A stretch of 64,000 nt of DNA, from the NCBI RefSeq assembly GCF_015706575.1, contig NW_024037076.1, positions 5,924,777 through 5,988,776 of the forward strand, given 5' to 3'. The translations under genes and the position numbers were made by a program. Under the pieces are notes generated by a model. It ran no database searches and was not told the origin of the DNA. It saw nothing but the letters and a program-made list of their open reading frames with translations. This stretch comes from Patiria miniata. Its lineage: Eukaryota > Echinodermata > Asteroidea > Valvatida > Asterinidae. Shown piece by piece: positions 29,601 to 39,754 of the stretch (the first letter of the stretch is position 1; each line of letters begins with the position of its first letter).

Positions 29601-29919
29601 ATAAATTATTTTGTCTTTCTATCTTGGGTATCTGATCGACCGGTGTTGGAAAGTCAACGCCTTTAAAACTGAGTCCGTCGTCTTTGGTGTATACAACAGG
29701 TTCTTCTTTATGAATTTTATAATTATGATTATTTCTTATTTGATTTTTTACTTTATCCGTATACAACTCAAGAGCAGCTCTCAAACACCATCTCAAACAC
29801 TCGTCGTCTTTGTTTTTGATGTTGATCATCGCCTTCTTAATTTTAAGATATTCGGGTAGGTCTATGTAGGAACTACCTCTCGCTGGATTATATCTGTTGA
29901 TGTTGATGTATAACGCCAT
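26641..29919 (-). CDS. pPolB: Polinton protein-primed-type family B DNA polymerase (main ORF)
   Basis: From the first ATG, 1092 residues; numbering below runs from the open frame at 29937, six residues earlier. A C2H2-like zinc motif (~173-193) comes first, then exonuclease motifs: Exo I ADFES (~243-247), Exo II HNLQNYDAHLI (~429-439) and Exo III YVTTD (~572-576). A Cys/His insert resembling an endonuclease-VII-like HNH (CLDCN ... RDHCHVTGKYRG, ~380-412) lies between. Polymerase motifs are A YLDANNLYG (~671-679), B KLMNNSVFGK (~833-842) and C YTDTDS (~937-942). This order is that of protein-primed PolB of Polintons and adintoviruses. The start codon shares a base with the stop of the upstream 225-residue ORF (TAATG), and a slippery heptamer lies just upstream. 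The two are probably one gene split by a frameshift, or joined by programmed frameshifting. Confidence 0.95.
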   Translation of the reverse strand: MALYININRYNPARGSSYIDLPEYLKIKKAMINIKNKDDECLRWCLRAALELYTDKVKNQIRNNHNYKIHKEEPVVYTKDDGLSFKGVDFPTPVDQIPKIERQNNLSINVYGYEGEIYPLYVSKNYKGKEIDLLLISKGDKHHYCWIKDFTRLIYDVTKHKCKKYFCRRCLCHFTNQNKLDKHITDCKGIDTHPSKIVFPLGKPKYIDGQPSEERDVPILEFKNYRHKQKAPFVIYADFESILQTTTSTDKETNTKKINVHKASGYSLVVVRCDGKNVYQETYRGKDASTRFITTLLQLQSDINCLFEKPQSMKFNERAKDHHDKTNTCWICEKPIYTNYSSNCQCQKPREPKTIKQIKEYQCKNKKGFTESKCLDCNKNINKFRKVRDHCHVTGKYRGASHAYCNLKLQIKPGCTPIPVFFHNLQNYDAHLIMQGMTEYDSQTEIQVIAKNSEKYISFSIGNLRFLDSFSFMASSLDKLVKACPKESFQLLKKHFKHSDLLLQKGIYPYEYMNSFDKFQETSLPPIGKFYSRLKDEHISQQDYDRAQRVWNEFNIQNLGEYHDLYVTTDTLLLAGVFENFRRTCITNYGLDPANYYTAPGLSWDALLKHSEVKLELLQDVDKHLFFEKAKRGGISSVGGMRHHKANNQYLDDYDSNKPSSYIAYLDANNLYGWAMSQYLPYSDFKWTPSKPFTEERILTLKKTSNTGYCFEVDLDYPNNLHTKHNDFPLAPENIIIPQEWMSDYQNDLLDTEPSSDVQKLTCTLNPKQKYVLHYVTLQSYLNLGLKLKKVHRVLKFKQAPWMKSYIDKNTQLRTKASSDFEKDFFKLMNNSVFGKTMENVRNRIDGYLLRDNNESDQEKYKKIIQKPSYKTTTPFPECDLSFVETYKTKTVLNKPIYCGVSILDLSKTLMYDFYYNRLKDKYGDQIRLMYTDTDSLLIVVYTDDIYKDMQSHGQHYDFSNYPTDHPLYNPTNKKVIGKFKDEFGGKVIQEAVCVRPKMYSILADDNNITLKKAKGVTKSVTDKKLKHRHYYDCIFNNKSKTETMTHIRSENHILYTISQNKLSLSPLDTKRYILPDGINTLAYGHRNLDIN

Positions 29920-30596
29920 TATCTTTTTAAAACCCAACCCGATCCTTGATTCGTATACCTTTCATCCTTTTTGAATAGCTCTTCGATCTCTTCTTTTAAA
30001 GCCTGTTTTATTTGACTTTGATTTAAAACGGCTTTTTGCTTGCTATAATGAATAGCTTCGATCGTTTCGATCGTACCATCCGGTTTGGTTTTTTCGTATT
30101 TTATTTTGATTGTGAGCTCCATTTTTAAACCTCTCAGCTCTCTCAATTCAGACTTGATTTTATTGACTATTTGTTCCTTGTGCGAATCAAAAAACTTGAT
30201 TAAATCATGGTTATAAAGTCTGGGGTTTAATTCCCAGTTTCTGTAGTAATTTCTAAACCTTCTCGTTTCTCTAAAATCTGACTCTGTAAAGTATTCGGGT
30301 TGTCTGTATGTTTTAATCGTTGAGATTAAATCTTTTTTCAAAACTCGTCCTTTATAACCCGTCGGTACGTATTCTAGATTGTGTTCGTCTACAATCTGTT
30401 TGAGCTCATGTAGTGTCTTTTTCCTCAAGTTTTTAAATTGACTTTCATAATGTTTTATCCCCTCGATGTAAACTTTACGAGTAAGAGAAACATTTTCATT
30501 GTGTGGTATACTATACCGCTGCACGTAATCACGCAGTGTGGCTTTGTTCCATTTAGAATATCCTTTGACGGTCGGTCTAAACATATTACCCTCCAT
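29919..30596 (-). CDS. SAP-like N-terminal part of the polymerase, in a separate ORF
   Basis: 225 residues with two short helix-extension-helix segments that resemble SAP DNA-binding motifs (~15-45 and ~57-95, the second with LKQIVDEHNLEYVP), then a charged domain (~100-170). In Polintons such a region is usually fused to the polymerase N-terminus. Here the ORF ends at TAA (29921-29919), whose last base is the first base of the polymerase ATG. The heptamer TTTAAAA at 29931-29925 is a canonical -1 slip site placed just before the stop; a -1 slip would put ribosomes in the polymerase frame. A one-base deletion in the A5 run explains the same pattern. The start at 30596 follows CCTATAATAA. Confidence 0.75.
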   Translation of the reverse strand: MEGNMFRPTVKGYSKWNKATLRDYVQRYSIPHNENVSLTRKVYIEGIKHYESQFKNLRKKTLHELKQIVDEHNLEYVPTGYKGRVLKKDLISTIKTYRQPEYFTESDFRETRRFRNYYRNWELNPRLYNHDLIKFFDSHKEQIVNKIKSELRELRGLKMELTIKIKYEKTKPDGTIETIEAIHYSKQKAVLNQSQIKQALKEEIEELFKKDERYTNQGSGWVLKR

Positions 30597-30600
30597 TTAT

Positions 30601-30923
30601 TATAGGAAATATAATATTTTTTCTTCATTTTTTTTTGAGGTTAGACTTTTAGATTTATAAATAATTAGACTCCCCTCATTCGTGCCTCAACACGTTTCAA
30701 GGTCGCGTTGTTTACGCCAAAATTTTATCGTGCCTCAACACGTTTCAAGGTCACGTGGTGGTGACTCCCACATTTTTCAAGGTCACGTGGTGGTGACATC
30801 ACCTCATTTTAGCGATGACAGATTTTTTTATTTTTTTTTCTCTCTCTCCCGGCGTCAGGATTTTTTTTTTTTTTTCTCCCGGCGTCAGATATTTTTTTTT
30901 TTTTCTCTCTCTCCCGGCGTCAG

Positions 30924-30957
<34 letters not shown>

Positions 30958-31014
30958 CTCTCCCGGCGTCAGATATTTTTCTCTCTCTCTCTCCCGGCGT
31001 CAGATTTTTTTTTA
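30601..31014. repeat. Right subterminal repeat region of the Polinton
   Basis: Two kinds of short repeat are seen. GTGCCTCAACACGTTTCAAGG and TTTCAAGGTCACGTGGTGGTG each occur twice in 30681-30800. The box CTCCCGGCGTCAG, separated by pyrimidine and T runs, occurs five times between 30847 and 31003. ORFs here encode only Phe/Ser-rich low-complexity peptides and are rejected. The region could bind a replication or packaging factor, or be slippage. Confidence 0.8.
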
Positions 31015-31020
31015 TTTTTT

Positions 31021-31168
31021 TTTTTTTCTTGAGATCGGGGGATTTCCCATTGGCCCTGTACTACCCACAGACCTATGACAAAGTCTGGTACCCAGACTTC
31101 TCATTAATGGCCCTGTACTACCCACAGACCTATGACAAAAGTCCAGCACCCCCGCCTCCCTTACTACT
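31021..31168 (-). repeat. Polinton right terminal inverted repeat
   Basis: Complement of the left TIR, with no difference seen over ~145 bp. It contains the same internal duplication of GGCCCTGTACTACCCACAGA. It ends CCTTACTACT followed by TCATCA (31169-31174), the right target-duplication copy. Confidence 0.95.
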
Positions 31169-31703
31169 TCATCAATATGATAGTTACACCCCAGACTGGG
31201 ACCTTAAGTGCTCAAAACTGAGCGGCACAACTTTTTTTAAGAATAACAAAAAACGGAACGGAGGTGTCCTCAACTACACCATGGAGGAATAAAACACACC
31301 TCCCTCATTGCAACAGCTGTTGTTGTGCATGCTGTCATGGCTGTGGCAAAAATTTCTATTGTAAATTTCGTTTCTAATTCGGAACTCTCCTGTCACGAAC
31401 ATTTCGGTACTAATATATCATTTGTATATCTTGATATAGGATGGTACCAGTAGGGTGGTTCAAAGTCCGTGAAATGTCACACGGAGTGGTGAAAATTAAG
31501 AGAGTTTTGCTTACCGATATGTAGGCCTACGTACAAATCACCAACACATGAGGGGCCGTCTGTCATCGTTGGTCGATGAGGGCGCGTTTCTCTAAACTAC
31601 TGAAGTGCAAGGTGCACCACGTGGCATGCGCGATGGCGCACCCAAGGGGGGGGGGGGAATTATTATATTTTTTTTAGTCCCACGACTTGACCTTAGTGAT
31701 ATG
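31169..31703. other. Host flank right of the Polinton; no gene
   Basis: No ORF or exon recognised. The sequence continues the host DNA that was split by the Polinton insertion. Confidence 0.4.
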
Positions 31704-32100
31704 CAGTGGCGTAGCCACCGGGGGCGTGGGGGGGGGGGCGACCGCCCCCCATGAAACCTTGTCGCCCCCCAGTCACCCCCCCCCCCCCCCCCACTGAGAT
31801 TTTGAGTTTCTAAAACAATTATCATTGATCTAAATCTAAATAGTCGCGAATGATCCACATGATGACCACTGAGAAACGACCCTTCGACCGGCGACCGCGG
31901 ACCAGTAAGCTGACAACCGGCGTGACATAGCGCATAATGATAATCTAAAATGCGTATTAACACCCACTGCACTGCTCGCTCACACCACGGAACACGTATT
32001 ATAGATAGGTATGTCCCCCCCCCCCACTTTTGAGAAGCGATTGACGCCCCTACATGACGCCCCCCCCCCCCCCCCCCCCCCACCCCATGAAATGTTCCAA
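31704..32100 (+). mobile_element. hAT-type fragment, G/C-run-rich
   Basis: Starts CAGTGGCGTAGCCACCGGGGG, a typical hAT terminus, followed by long G and C homopolymers. The opposite end and the target duplication were not identified, so the right limit is approximate and the copy may be broken. Confidence 0.5.
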
Positions 32101-32184
32101 AAAAATTCTGCGGCCAAAATTTTTGGGCAACATTGTTTGAAAAAAAGATAACTCCCGACAATTGAAAGAAAACCTTAAACTCGT

Positions 32185-32624
32185 CACGGCCGGCCTCGTC
32201 GACAAACTTCTCACCAAAAGAAACCAAACGATGCTTGCACTCTGCTGCTCAAGTTGTATCTTTTGCACACCAAAACTCTTCTGGTCGTAACTGCGATCCC
32301 CCAAAGCTAAAGTTGCGTCGAAAGACAATACCCCATCGCAGAGGCAAAGCCGTCCAGAGCCAGAACACGCCCCTCAAAGGGTTGGTGCTGTTAAACTACA
32401 GCGTACTATCAGAATGTTTTTCATCACCAGTGTATAGTGTTTCTCCTCACCTGGCTAGGCTGCGTTTTCTTGTTGCCGTTGTCCAATCATATGCCGCGCC
32501 TCTACAAAATGATGATTACGATCATTTTGCCTGCATGAACCCACTAACGGATTTGGCGGGATCGCAAACGGACGAGAAAGACTGTAAGGAGGTTATCCAC
32601 AAAATCAAATGCTTCAAATGCTAG
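32185..32624 (+). pseudogene. Pseudogene of the GPCR at 40205 (C-terminal half)
   Basis: Clear similarity to the C-terminal half of the intact receptor: the ICL3 stretch SAAQVVSFAHQ, the region before TM6 and the tail KDCKEVIHKIKCFKC. Between them the TM6-TM7 region is shifted and diverged, with an in-frame TAG in the TM6 region, so it cannot encode a working receptor. It lacks the N-terminal half. It is a broken paralogue, showing that the GPCR locus was duplicated. Confidence 0.85.
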
Positions 32625-32839
32625 TAGTTGTGTTTAGTTGTTATTTGTAAAGGAATGAAAGAAAACAAATTTCACTGTCACCATTCCCGGAGAGCGCTGA
32701 TAATGATGCAAAAACGTCGGGCGAGTCATTGAACCGTCAGTCTCGATCGCTGATAAGCGCTGATGCTGGCTACGTACCGCGTCACGTGTATGGGGCTGTT
32801 GAGTGATACAACTTTTAATTTTCAGGTGTGGAGACATTT

Positions 32840-34337
32840 CATATTTGACCTCTGGTGACCTTTGAGAGGTCAATGACCTTTACATACACTATTTATAACA
32901 ATTGTTCTTGAAAACACCACTTTCCTATGACCAAAGTCTATGTCATAGGTCTTCGAAGGCCATGAAAATAAAGATCAGATGTGAAAGCACAAAAAAATTA
33001 CCTTTAGTGACCTTCCAGAGGTCAATGACCTTTGTATATATATTTATGATTATTATGATTTACTCTTTAAACCCCAACTTTTTCAAGACCAAGTCTAAAT
33101 GTTAGGTGTTCATGCTATGATTTTTTTTCCAAATGTGAAGGGCATTTCATATCTGAACTCTGGTGACCTTCAAGAGGTCAATAAACTATGTATGCCCTAT
33201 TTATAGATATTGATAAGATTTATTATTCAAAACCCAACTATTTCATGACCCAAGTTGGCTCTTTGTGACATGAAAAGAGTTTCCAGATGTGGAGACATCA
33301 TTATTATCTGACTTTTGGTACCCTTTGATAGGTCAATGACCTTATTTTTCGCTATTATTCACATTTATTCGTCAAAACGTCTTTTGTCGTGGCCCAAGCC
33401 TAAATGTTGCAAAAGAAAGGTATTGCACCTATTATTTATACAGTCAAAAAATTGGGGGTGACATAATTATCTGACCTTCATTTCCCTTTTTCAATTGGCA
33501 GACGCAACATGTTGCGACGGGACAGAAGGCTGTTGGACTTTTCTTACAATGTAATATGTACAAATGGCTAACAACAGTCACTCTTATTTAATTATTACAC
33601 TCTGTAGTATCTAGGTGGACTTTGGTCACCACATTTTTAACCTTTTTACCAAGCCCACTGGTCTCTGTTAGAGTGTGATTCTTGTTCAATTTACCTCTTG
33701 TATTCTGTTGCGCCCCTCTCTGCCCTTCAAAATTGAAATGGAGATCAGAGGTCATAACAAAATTGTCCTTGGGGTCTGAATTCATGACATGCTGTAGAAT
33801 AACACTTAAAATGCACTTGTTTTGAACTATTTAGACTTGGGTCATAAAAAAGTGGCATTTGGAGTGTTAAATATGATAAATAGCGGAAAATAGGGTATGC
33901 AAAGTTTATTGACATCTTAAAGGTCACCAGGGGACAGATTTGAGTGTTCACACATCTGAACATTCTGTTCATGTCACGAAGAGCCAACTTTTAGACTTAG
34001 GTCATACACATGTGGGGTTTCGTATAGTAAATCTTATAAATATCTATAAATAGGGCATACAAAGTTCGTTGACCTCTTGAAGGTCACCAGAGGTCAGATA
34101 TGGAATGCACTTCATATGAAAATGCTTTTCATAGCATGAACACTTAACTTTTAGAGTTGGGTCTTGAAAAAGTTAGGGTTTAAAGTGTAAATCTTATAAA
34201 TAACTATATATAGGTCACTGACCTCTGAAAGGTCACTGGAAGTCAAGTTTGACTTTTTTCCACATCTGATTATTATTTCCATGGCCTGAAGACCTATGAC
34301 ATAGGGTCATAGGAAAGTGGTGATTTCAGGAACAATT
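32840..34337. repeat. Palindromic satellite-like repeat
   Basis: Units of ~140 bp share GACCTCTGGTGACCTT-AGAGGTCAATGACCTT and CTATTTATA. They run in one orientation from 32840 to ~33420 and inverted from ~33770 to 34337. The pairing end sequences (GACCTATGACATAG... / ...CTATGTCATAGGTC) show the inversion. More inverted units reappear at ~35475-35600, because the element at 34338-35472 inserted into the array. Confidence 0.75.
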
Positions 34338-35472
34338 ATAGGTTTTCCCGGCGAATTTCCTAATTTTTCTAATCAGTTTCATTATCAGCCATTCAATTTC
34401 GAGTGAGCTTTGCACATGTGGTCCAATTCGGGTTTCTTTTTCACTTGGGGTTCATTCAATTTCATTTTTAGGCAGCCAAGATTGTGCTGTGAATGTTCGT
34501 TTTCGTTTTCGGACAGCCTATTTCGTTTTGGTGCATTTAAGACTTGACTTGTAGCAGTCTGAAATTAAGTCTTTGTAACCTTTTGACGGTTGACGCATTC
34601 AAATTAGCGAACATCTGTGCGCTTATAACGTATAACCATGCTTTTCGTTTCTTATTCGTTTATGGGCAATCGCTTTCATCGTTTGGTCATTTAAATTAGT
34701 AAGATTTTTTAATCGATATTGATGACTGTAAAATTTACAATGTTACAAATCAACTGATATGAGGGAAACAAGATGCAACGAAATTCTTTTTCACTGTTGA
34801 TCTTGTCTATATACTTGTTTAAACGTTTGATCAATGGGTTTTTTTTACGTTGACGATTTCCTGACGTGCAAGACATCGGGACACGTATGTTTGGCAATGG
34901 TTGTACCGTCGGGAACACTTCTATTGCGTTATTTCCTAAACGTTTGCTTGCGAATGTCTGACCGAACACTTACCGTATTCACAGGGCCCATGCAAAGTTT
35001 ACAATGCAAACCTTGGAAATACATCTTTGTGACACATTTAACCTTATTTGCAAGTTTTATTTTCCATTTTGAGGGGTGTTTTTAGTGCCTTTTCCGTTTT
35101 TATGCTAATGCAAAGTTTCATATCCATTAGAAAACCTGTGATGGCATTCCGAGCATGATTAATGTTACACGGTTATTTCAGCACAAAAAAAGTTGCTAGA
35201 ATTTTGGATATTTTGCTGTCATAATTTTTTTTTTGTGATTATATTAATCACGAAATTGAATGAACATCGTGATACTTTTAATATGAATGCATCTTTGATA
35301 GGGACGGGTGAAGCTAAAAGGCGATAGAATGCTCGGATATTGAAATGGAATGATTCTTTTTGATTGTCGAATGCCGATCGCGATCTGCGTGATCTTTCAA
35401 TTTCAGTCTAAATCGAATGAGCCAGGCGTTAAATTGAATGAAAACTTGGTGAAATTGGCCGGGAAAACCTAT
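34338..35472. mobile_element. Long-TIR element, family ATAGGTTTTCCC, copy A
   Basis: Ends ATAGGTTTTCCCGGC...GCCGGGAAAACCTAT are inverted repeats. The flanks are ATT on both sides (34335-34337, 35473-35475). The element is inserted in the palindromic satellite, whose sequence resumes after it. It has no coding capacity. Confidence 0.7.
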
Positions 35473-35949
35473 ATTATAAATAGTGTATGTAAAGGCCATT
35501 GGCCTCTCAAAGGTCACCAGAGGTCAAATATGAAATGTTTCCAAATCTGAAAATTTTCTTCATGGCATGAAGAACCAATATGCAAAGTTTCATGCTTTTG
35601 TCACATTAAAGTGCACAATTGTATAACATGTATGTTTACAACCGTCGGGCAAGCCATCGAACTAATTAAGAAATTAAAGAAAAAGTTAAACCGCTGATAC
35701 GAAATGGCCAAGAGGCTAGTGCGTGTGGGCCCGCTGGTCAAATTGTGGTGTCATTAGAGGGCGCACTATTCATCGTCCACTATCGATCACCGTGGAGCGT
35801 CTTGGGCCAAGACTACCACCGGACCAGCCTCCTGGGCCGGTAGCTGGTCCGGTACGAAAGGGCTTTTTGCTAGTAGGCGAGCTTACCGGGGGCCCTTTTC
35901 AACCCAGGGCTGAATGGTCACCGGCCCTTAAAGGCCATGTATATTTAAT

Positions 35950-38099
35950 ATAGGTTTTCCCGGCCACTTTCACCAAGTTTTCATTCAATTTAACGCCTGG
36001 CTCATTCGATTCAGATTGAAATTGAAAGATCACGCAGATCGGCATTCGCCAATCAAAAAGAATCATTCATTTTGTCACACATCTTTAAGACTTCACACGT
36101 GTCCGTATTCCTTAGCGTATTAAAATCATATTTGATGTCTTCAATCCGTAGATACCTTTCTTTCTTTATTAAAGGGGATGTGCAATGAATTTTTCTCAGG
36201 ATTTTTATTTTGTGCTTACTGCCATGTACTGACACATCATAGAATCACCAAAGACCGTACAGCCAAATATCCAAAATTCTAGCAACTTTTTTGTGCTGAA
36301 ATAGCCATGTCAAGCCCCTGTCACACTTTCGCGTATCCTAATTCCTTATGAGTTCCTTATCAAAATTTTTCAATACGCAGCCGTACGCTCAAAACGTCGA
36401 AATTTTTTGAATACTTTGACTTATGTGCGACGCACATCTAGCGTACAAGTAACGAATTCAGCGCATCAATCCGGTTCGTAAGTGTGACGTCATCTCAACT
36501 TACTGTACATGGTGTAGCATGGCACCAATGGAACCGGAAGTTAACGCAACTTGAGTGTTTATCCAATGGGCGCTCGTAATCAGTGGTGCGTGCGCGTGTA
36601 TGACGAAGTCACTTACGAACCGGATTGAGTATGAGATGCGTATGAGTTGCGTATGCAGTGCACAACATTATTTTTCGGGCTGCGAATAGGTCAGTATGCA
36701 GTGCACATGCTGAGCGTATTCCGGACGCACCCGACTTATGCCGACCGCACGCCTGACGCAATACGTCGGCATTCGCTACGAGCTCGTTCAGCGTGCGCTG
36801 CAAGTACGCTATGTATACGTCCAATTATAGGCGGCTCATATGCTGACGGGGTGCGTGCTGGGAGGTCAGCGTATTACCGCGTATGAACCGCTAAATCCCC
36901 CACGAACACATAGCGTACTCGTACCGTGCTCGACAGATGCGGGACCGATGCGCTGCGTATTTATAACTTATGACCTGCGTAACAGCGTACGCAACGTAGT
37001 TGTGTGCATGCCCAAAACTATCCGGCGTACTGGGCCGTACCATGCGTATGCCTGCGACCTGCGTACATAAAACTTACACAAAACGATAGAGATGCATATG
37101 AGGTGCGTATTGTGCGTACGACTGCGTATGAAAAAAATGTCAATGCGCAACTCATAAGGAATTGGGATACGCAGAAGTGTGACAGGGCCCTCACATTAAT
37201 CATGCCTGGAATGCCATCATAGGTTTTCTAATGAATAGGCCCTATGAAACTTTGCATAAGCATAAAAACAGAGAAGGCACAAACACCCCTCAAAACGGAA
37301 AATAAAACTTGCAAATAAGGTTAAATGTGACACAAAGATGTATTTTTCAAGGTTTGCATTGAAAACTTACTTTGCATAATATGGGCCCTTTGAATACGGT
37401 AAGCGTTCGGTCAGACATACGCAAGAAAACATTTAAGAAATAACGCAAGAGAAGTATTCCTGATGGTACAACCATTGCCAAACATATTTTTGTCCCGATT
37501 TCTTGCACGTCAAGAAATTGTCAACGTAAAGATGCCCCTTGCTCAAACAAGTAGAAAAGATCAACAGTGAAAAAGAAATTATCTTAGTCCCTTTCAGTTA
37601 ATTATTTCGTTACATCTTGTTTCCCTCATATCAGTTAATTTGTTACATTGTAAATTTTACAGTCAACTAGTTTTTTTTGGGGGGGGGGGAATGAACCTCG
37701 GAGGAAAATGGGAAAATATATCGATTAAAAAAGGTTACTAATTTAAATGACCAAACGATGAAAGCGATTGCCCATAAACGAATAAGAAACGAAAAGCATG
37801 GTTATACGTTATAAGCGCACAGATGTTTGCTAATTTGAATGCATCAACCGTCAAAAGGTTGCCAAGACTTAATTTAAGACTGCTACAAGTTAAGTCTTGA
37901 ATGCGCCAAAACGAAATAGGCTGCCCGAAAATAAAAACGAACATTCAGAGCAAAATCTTGGCTGCCTAAAAATGAAATTGAATGAACCCAAAATGAAAAA
38001 GAAACCCCAATTTGACCACATGTGCAAAACTCACGTGAAATTGAATGGCTGATAATGAAACCGATTAGAAAAATTAGGAAATTCGCCGGGAAAACCTAT
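35950..38099. mobile_element. Long-TIR element, family ATAGGTTTTCCC, inverted copy B with an insertion
   Basis: An inverted copy of A: its right end GATTAGAAAAATTAGGAAAT...GGGAAAACCTAT is the complement of A's left end, and its left part is the complement of A's right part. It is interrupted at 36316-37187 by another MITE. Together A and B form a large interrupted palindrome. Confidence 0.7.
36316..37187. mobile_element. 872-bp MITE rich in GCGTAT words
   Basis: Ends CCCTGTCACACTT...AAGTGTGACAGGG continue as inverted repeats (ATCCTAATTCCTTATGAGTT versus AACTCATAAGGAATTGGGAT). The insertion is inside copy B; comparison with copy A suggests TCA as the duplicated target. GCGTAT/ATACGC words are frequent. 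Overlapping ORFs are not genes. Confidence 0.75.
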
Positions 38100-38414
38100 A
38101 TTAATGACGTCACGATGAGTGAACTGTTACGTGAAGCGCAGTGAGCCAAAAGTAATATACATGTGTACATGTGTGCATTTAGTACGCAGGCATGTCACTC
38201 ACAAAGTGACGTCACGGTAGATCTACAAACCCATAACATTTATAAAACGAAACCTGTTTTATACCTATTTCTTTATATCAGAGAATCGACGTTAAATACA
38301 GGCCTACGCGTCAGGCGTTGTAAGTTGGGAAAATCACTCAGCCATAATTGTCATTATGAATAGTTTATAGATTACACGCAAAGACGAATACAAAAATTAG
38401 CCTTCTTTTAGTCA

Positions 38415-38690
38415 TTTGTCAGTGTCCCCGTTATTAATGTAAAAATTATGAACATTGAAATTACTGATGACTGTTTGAATAACGGCAATAACGTACCGGT
38501 ACATGTTTTGTTTTCTGAGCTGTCAGGTATATTTTGACGTGACAAGTTGCTGACTTGGCGTTCTTCGATAAATAAAGAAATGACTGACGTCCACTAATGG
38601 GTAAATTGAAATGATCGACTGTGCAGGAACTTGCAATAACGTTATGTTCATTAACAATCCGGCAACCAGTCTTGATCCCCTAATAATACG
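38415..38690. repeat. Duplicated 5' flank of the GPCR gene, part 1
   Basis: Sequence related to 44955-45240 (shared: GTTATTAAT, AATAACGG-ACCGGTAC, GATAAATAAAGAAAT). It lies upstream of the GPCR and is separated from part 2 (39755-39860) by transposon sequence. Confidence 0.6.
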
Positions 38691-39144
38691 CATTCATAAA
38701 GACCTAGTTTACCCATTCCTATTGTTCGAGAGCCCGTCTCGTGGCCGGTCTTAAACGGATGATTTAAGACATGGCTGGCTGGTCTTAAACACTTTTCAAG
38801 TGTCACATATGAAATTTGGACTCCCATGAAATCCAGTGCCTTTTATGTTTCATTGGTTGAACGTTCACATTATTCACGTAGGCATGAGCAATACTACCAG
38901 TGAATCATTTCATATATAGTCCGAAATCCACAATACACCAGCCCAGCTGGTTTTGCGCGATCGCGCACGCCAATCTCCTTAGGCCTATAAGGTGTTGTAG
39001 AGGGACATTCCATATTATAGTCCGAGAGGTGGTTCATATAACATGAAGTAAAATTGTTGAAAAAAAATGGCTGGCAACGTCTGGTTTTTGACTTATTTTG
39101 ATTTTTGGACCGAAAAAATTTGGGGGGATTTAGACCGAAAAGGT

Positions 39145-39651
39145 ATTAGGTTTTCCGACCAATTTCCAGAAATGTTCATTCGCTTCTGAAAATCGGCCAT
39201 TCGTTTTCGTCTGAATTTGAATGCCCGTCTTTAATTCCATTTCAAAATCGTTTTCATTGCCCGTGCATTCAGTTTTGAGAAACAGACGGCCAATTACGTT
39301 AACTGTGCATTCATTTACGCAAGCATACCTTTTCTATAAATTGATTGCAGGTACAGCTATAATTTGATTGACGGTTAATGAAAAAAGAAACCCCTAATTG
39401 TATCTGGTGCCGATGGCATTAAACTAAAAGTGAAATAGAATGGCGAATGTTTGAAAATTAAAGCGAACAAGAAGTTTTGTAAACGAATCTGGATAAACAT
39501 AAACGAAAGGTGCTGCTCAATCACTTAACTGATTGAACTGAAATGGAATCGAATGCTCTGGTATACAGCGAAAATGAAACACGTGTTCAGAGCGATTCTG
39601 AAATTCAGTCGAAAATGAATGATCGATTTTCAGAAGTGAATGAACATAGAA
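39145..39651. mobile_element. Element related to the 47900-48432 copy, right end truncated
   Basis: Shares the start ATTAGGTTTTCCGACCAATTTCC and long interior stretches (CATTCGTTTTC..., GATTTTCAGAAGTGAATGAACAT) with 47900-48432. Its right terminus is cut off before the expected end sequence. Confidence 0.6.
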
Positions 39652-39754
39652 TGTGCTGATAATTACCCCCCGGCTTCGCCATGGGTAATTATCACCCATC
39701 CAGACTCCAACCGGTCCTAAACAGAGTTTTTAATACATCCCAAACATTACTCCA

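Larger units (their letters stand above)
16277..31168. mobile_element. Complete Polinton/Maverick (virus-like DNA transposon), ~14.9 kb
   Basis: Defined by long terminal inverted repeats starting AGTAGTAAGGGAGG and ending with the complement, and by a 6-bp target duplication (TTCATC/TCATCA, edge ambiguous by one base). Cargo includes the diagnostic set: family B DNA polymerase, retroviral-type integrase, packaging ATPase and a probable double-jelly-roll capsid protein. Several virion or membrane proteins and a TFIIB-like gene complete it. Polintons are known to be related to adintoviruses and to replicate by protein priming. All large ORFs are open except for the split at the polymerase N-terminus. 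No adenain-type protease was recognised. Length is at the low end of the usual 15-20 kb. Confidence 0.97.

Noticed and set aside
30682..31078. Phe/Ser-rich ORFs at the right end of the Polinton
   Set aside because: Translation of T-runs and the CTCCCGGCGTCAG repeats; no coding signal.
16277..31168. Bacterial or phage contamination because of dense ORFs
   Set aside because: Host sequence continues on both sides with a target duplication, and the gene set is that of Polintons.
36609..37222. Several overlapping ORFs of 60-79 aa
   Set aside because: All are within a MITE rich in GCGTAT words; no frame is favoured.
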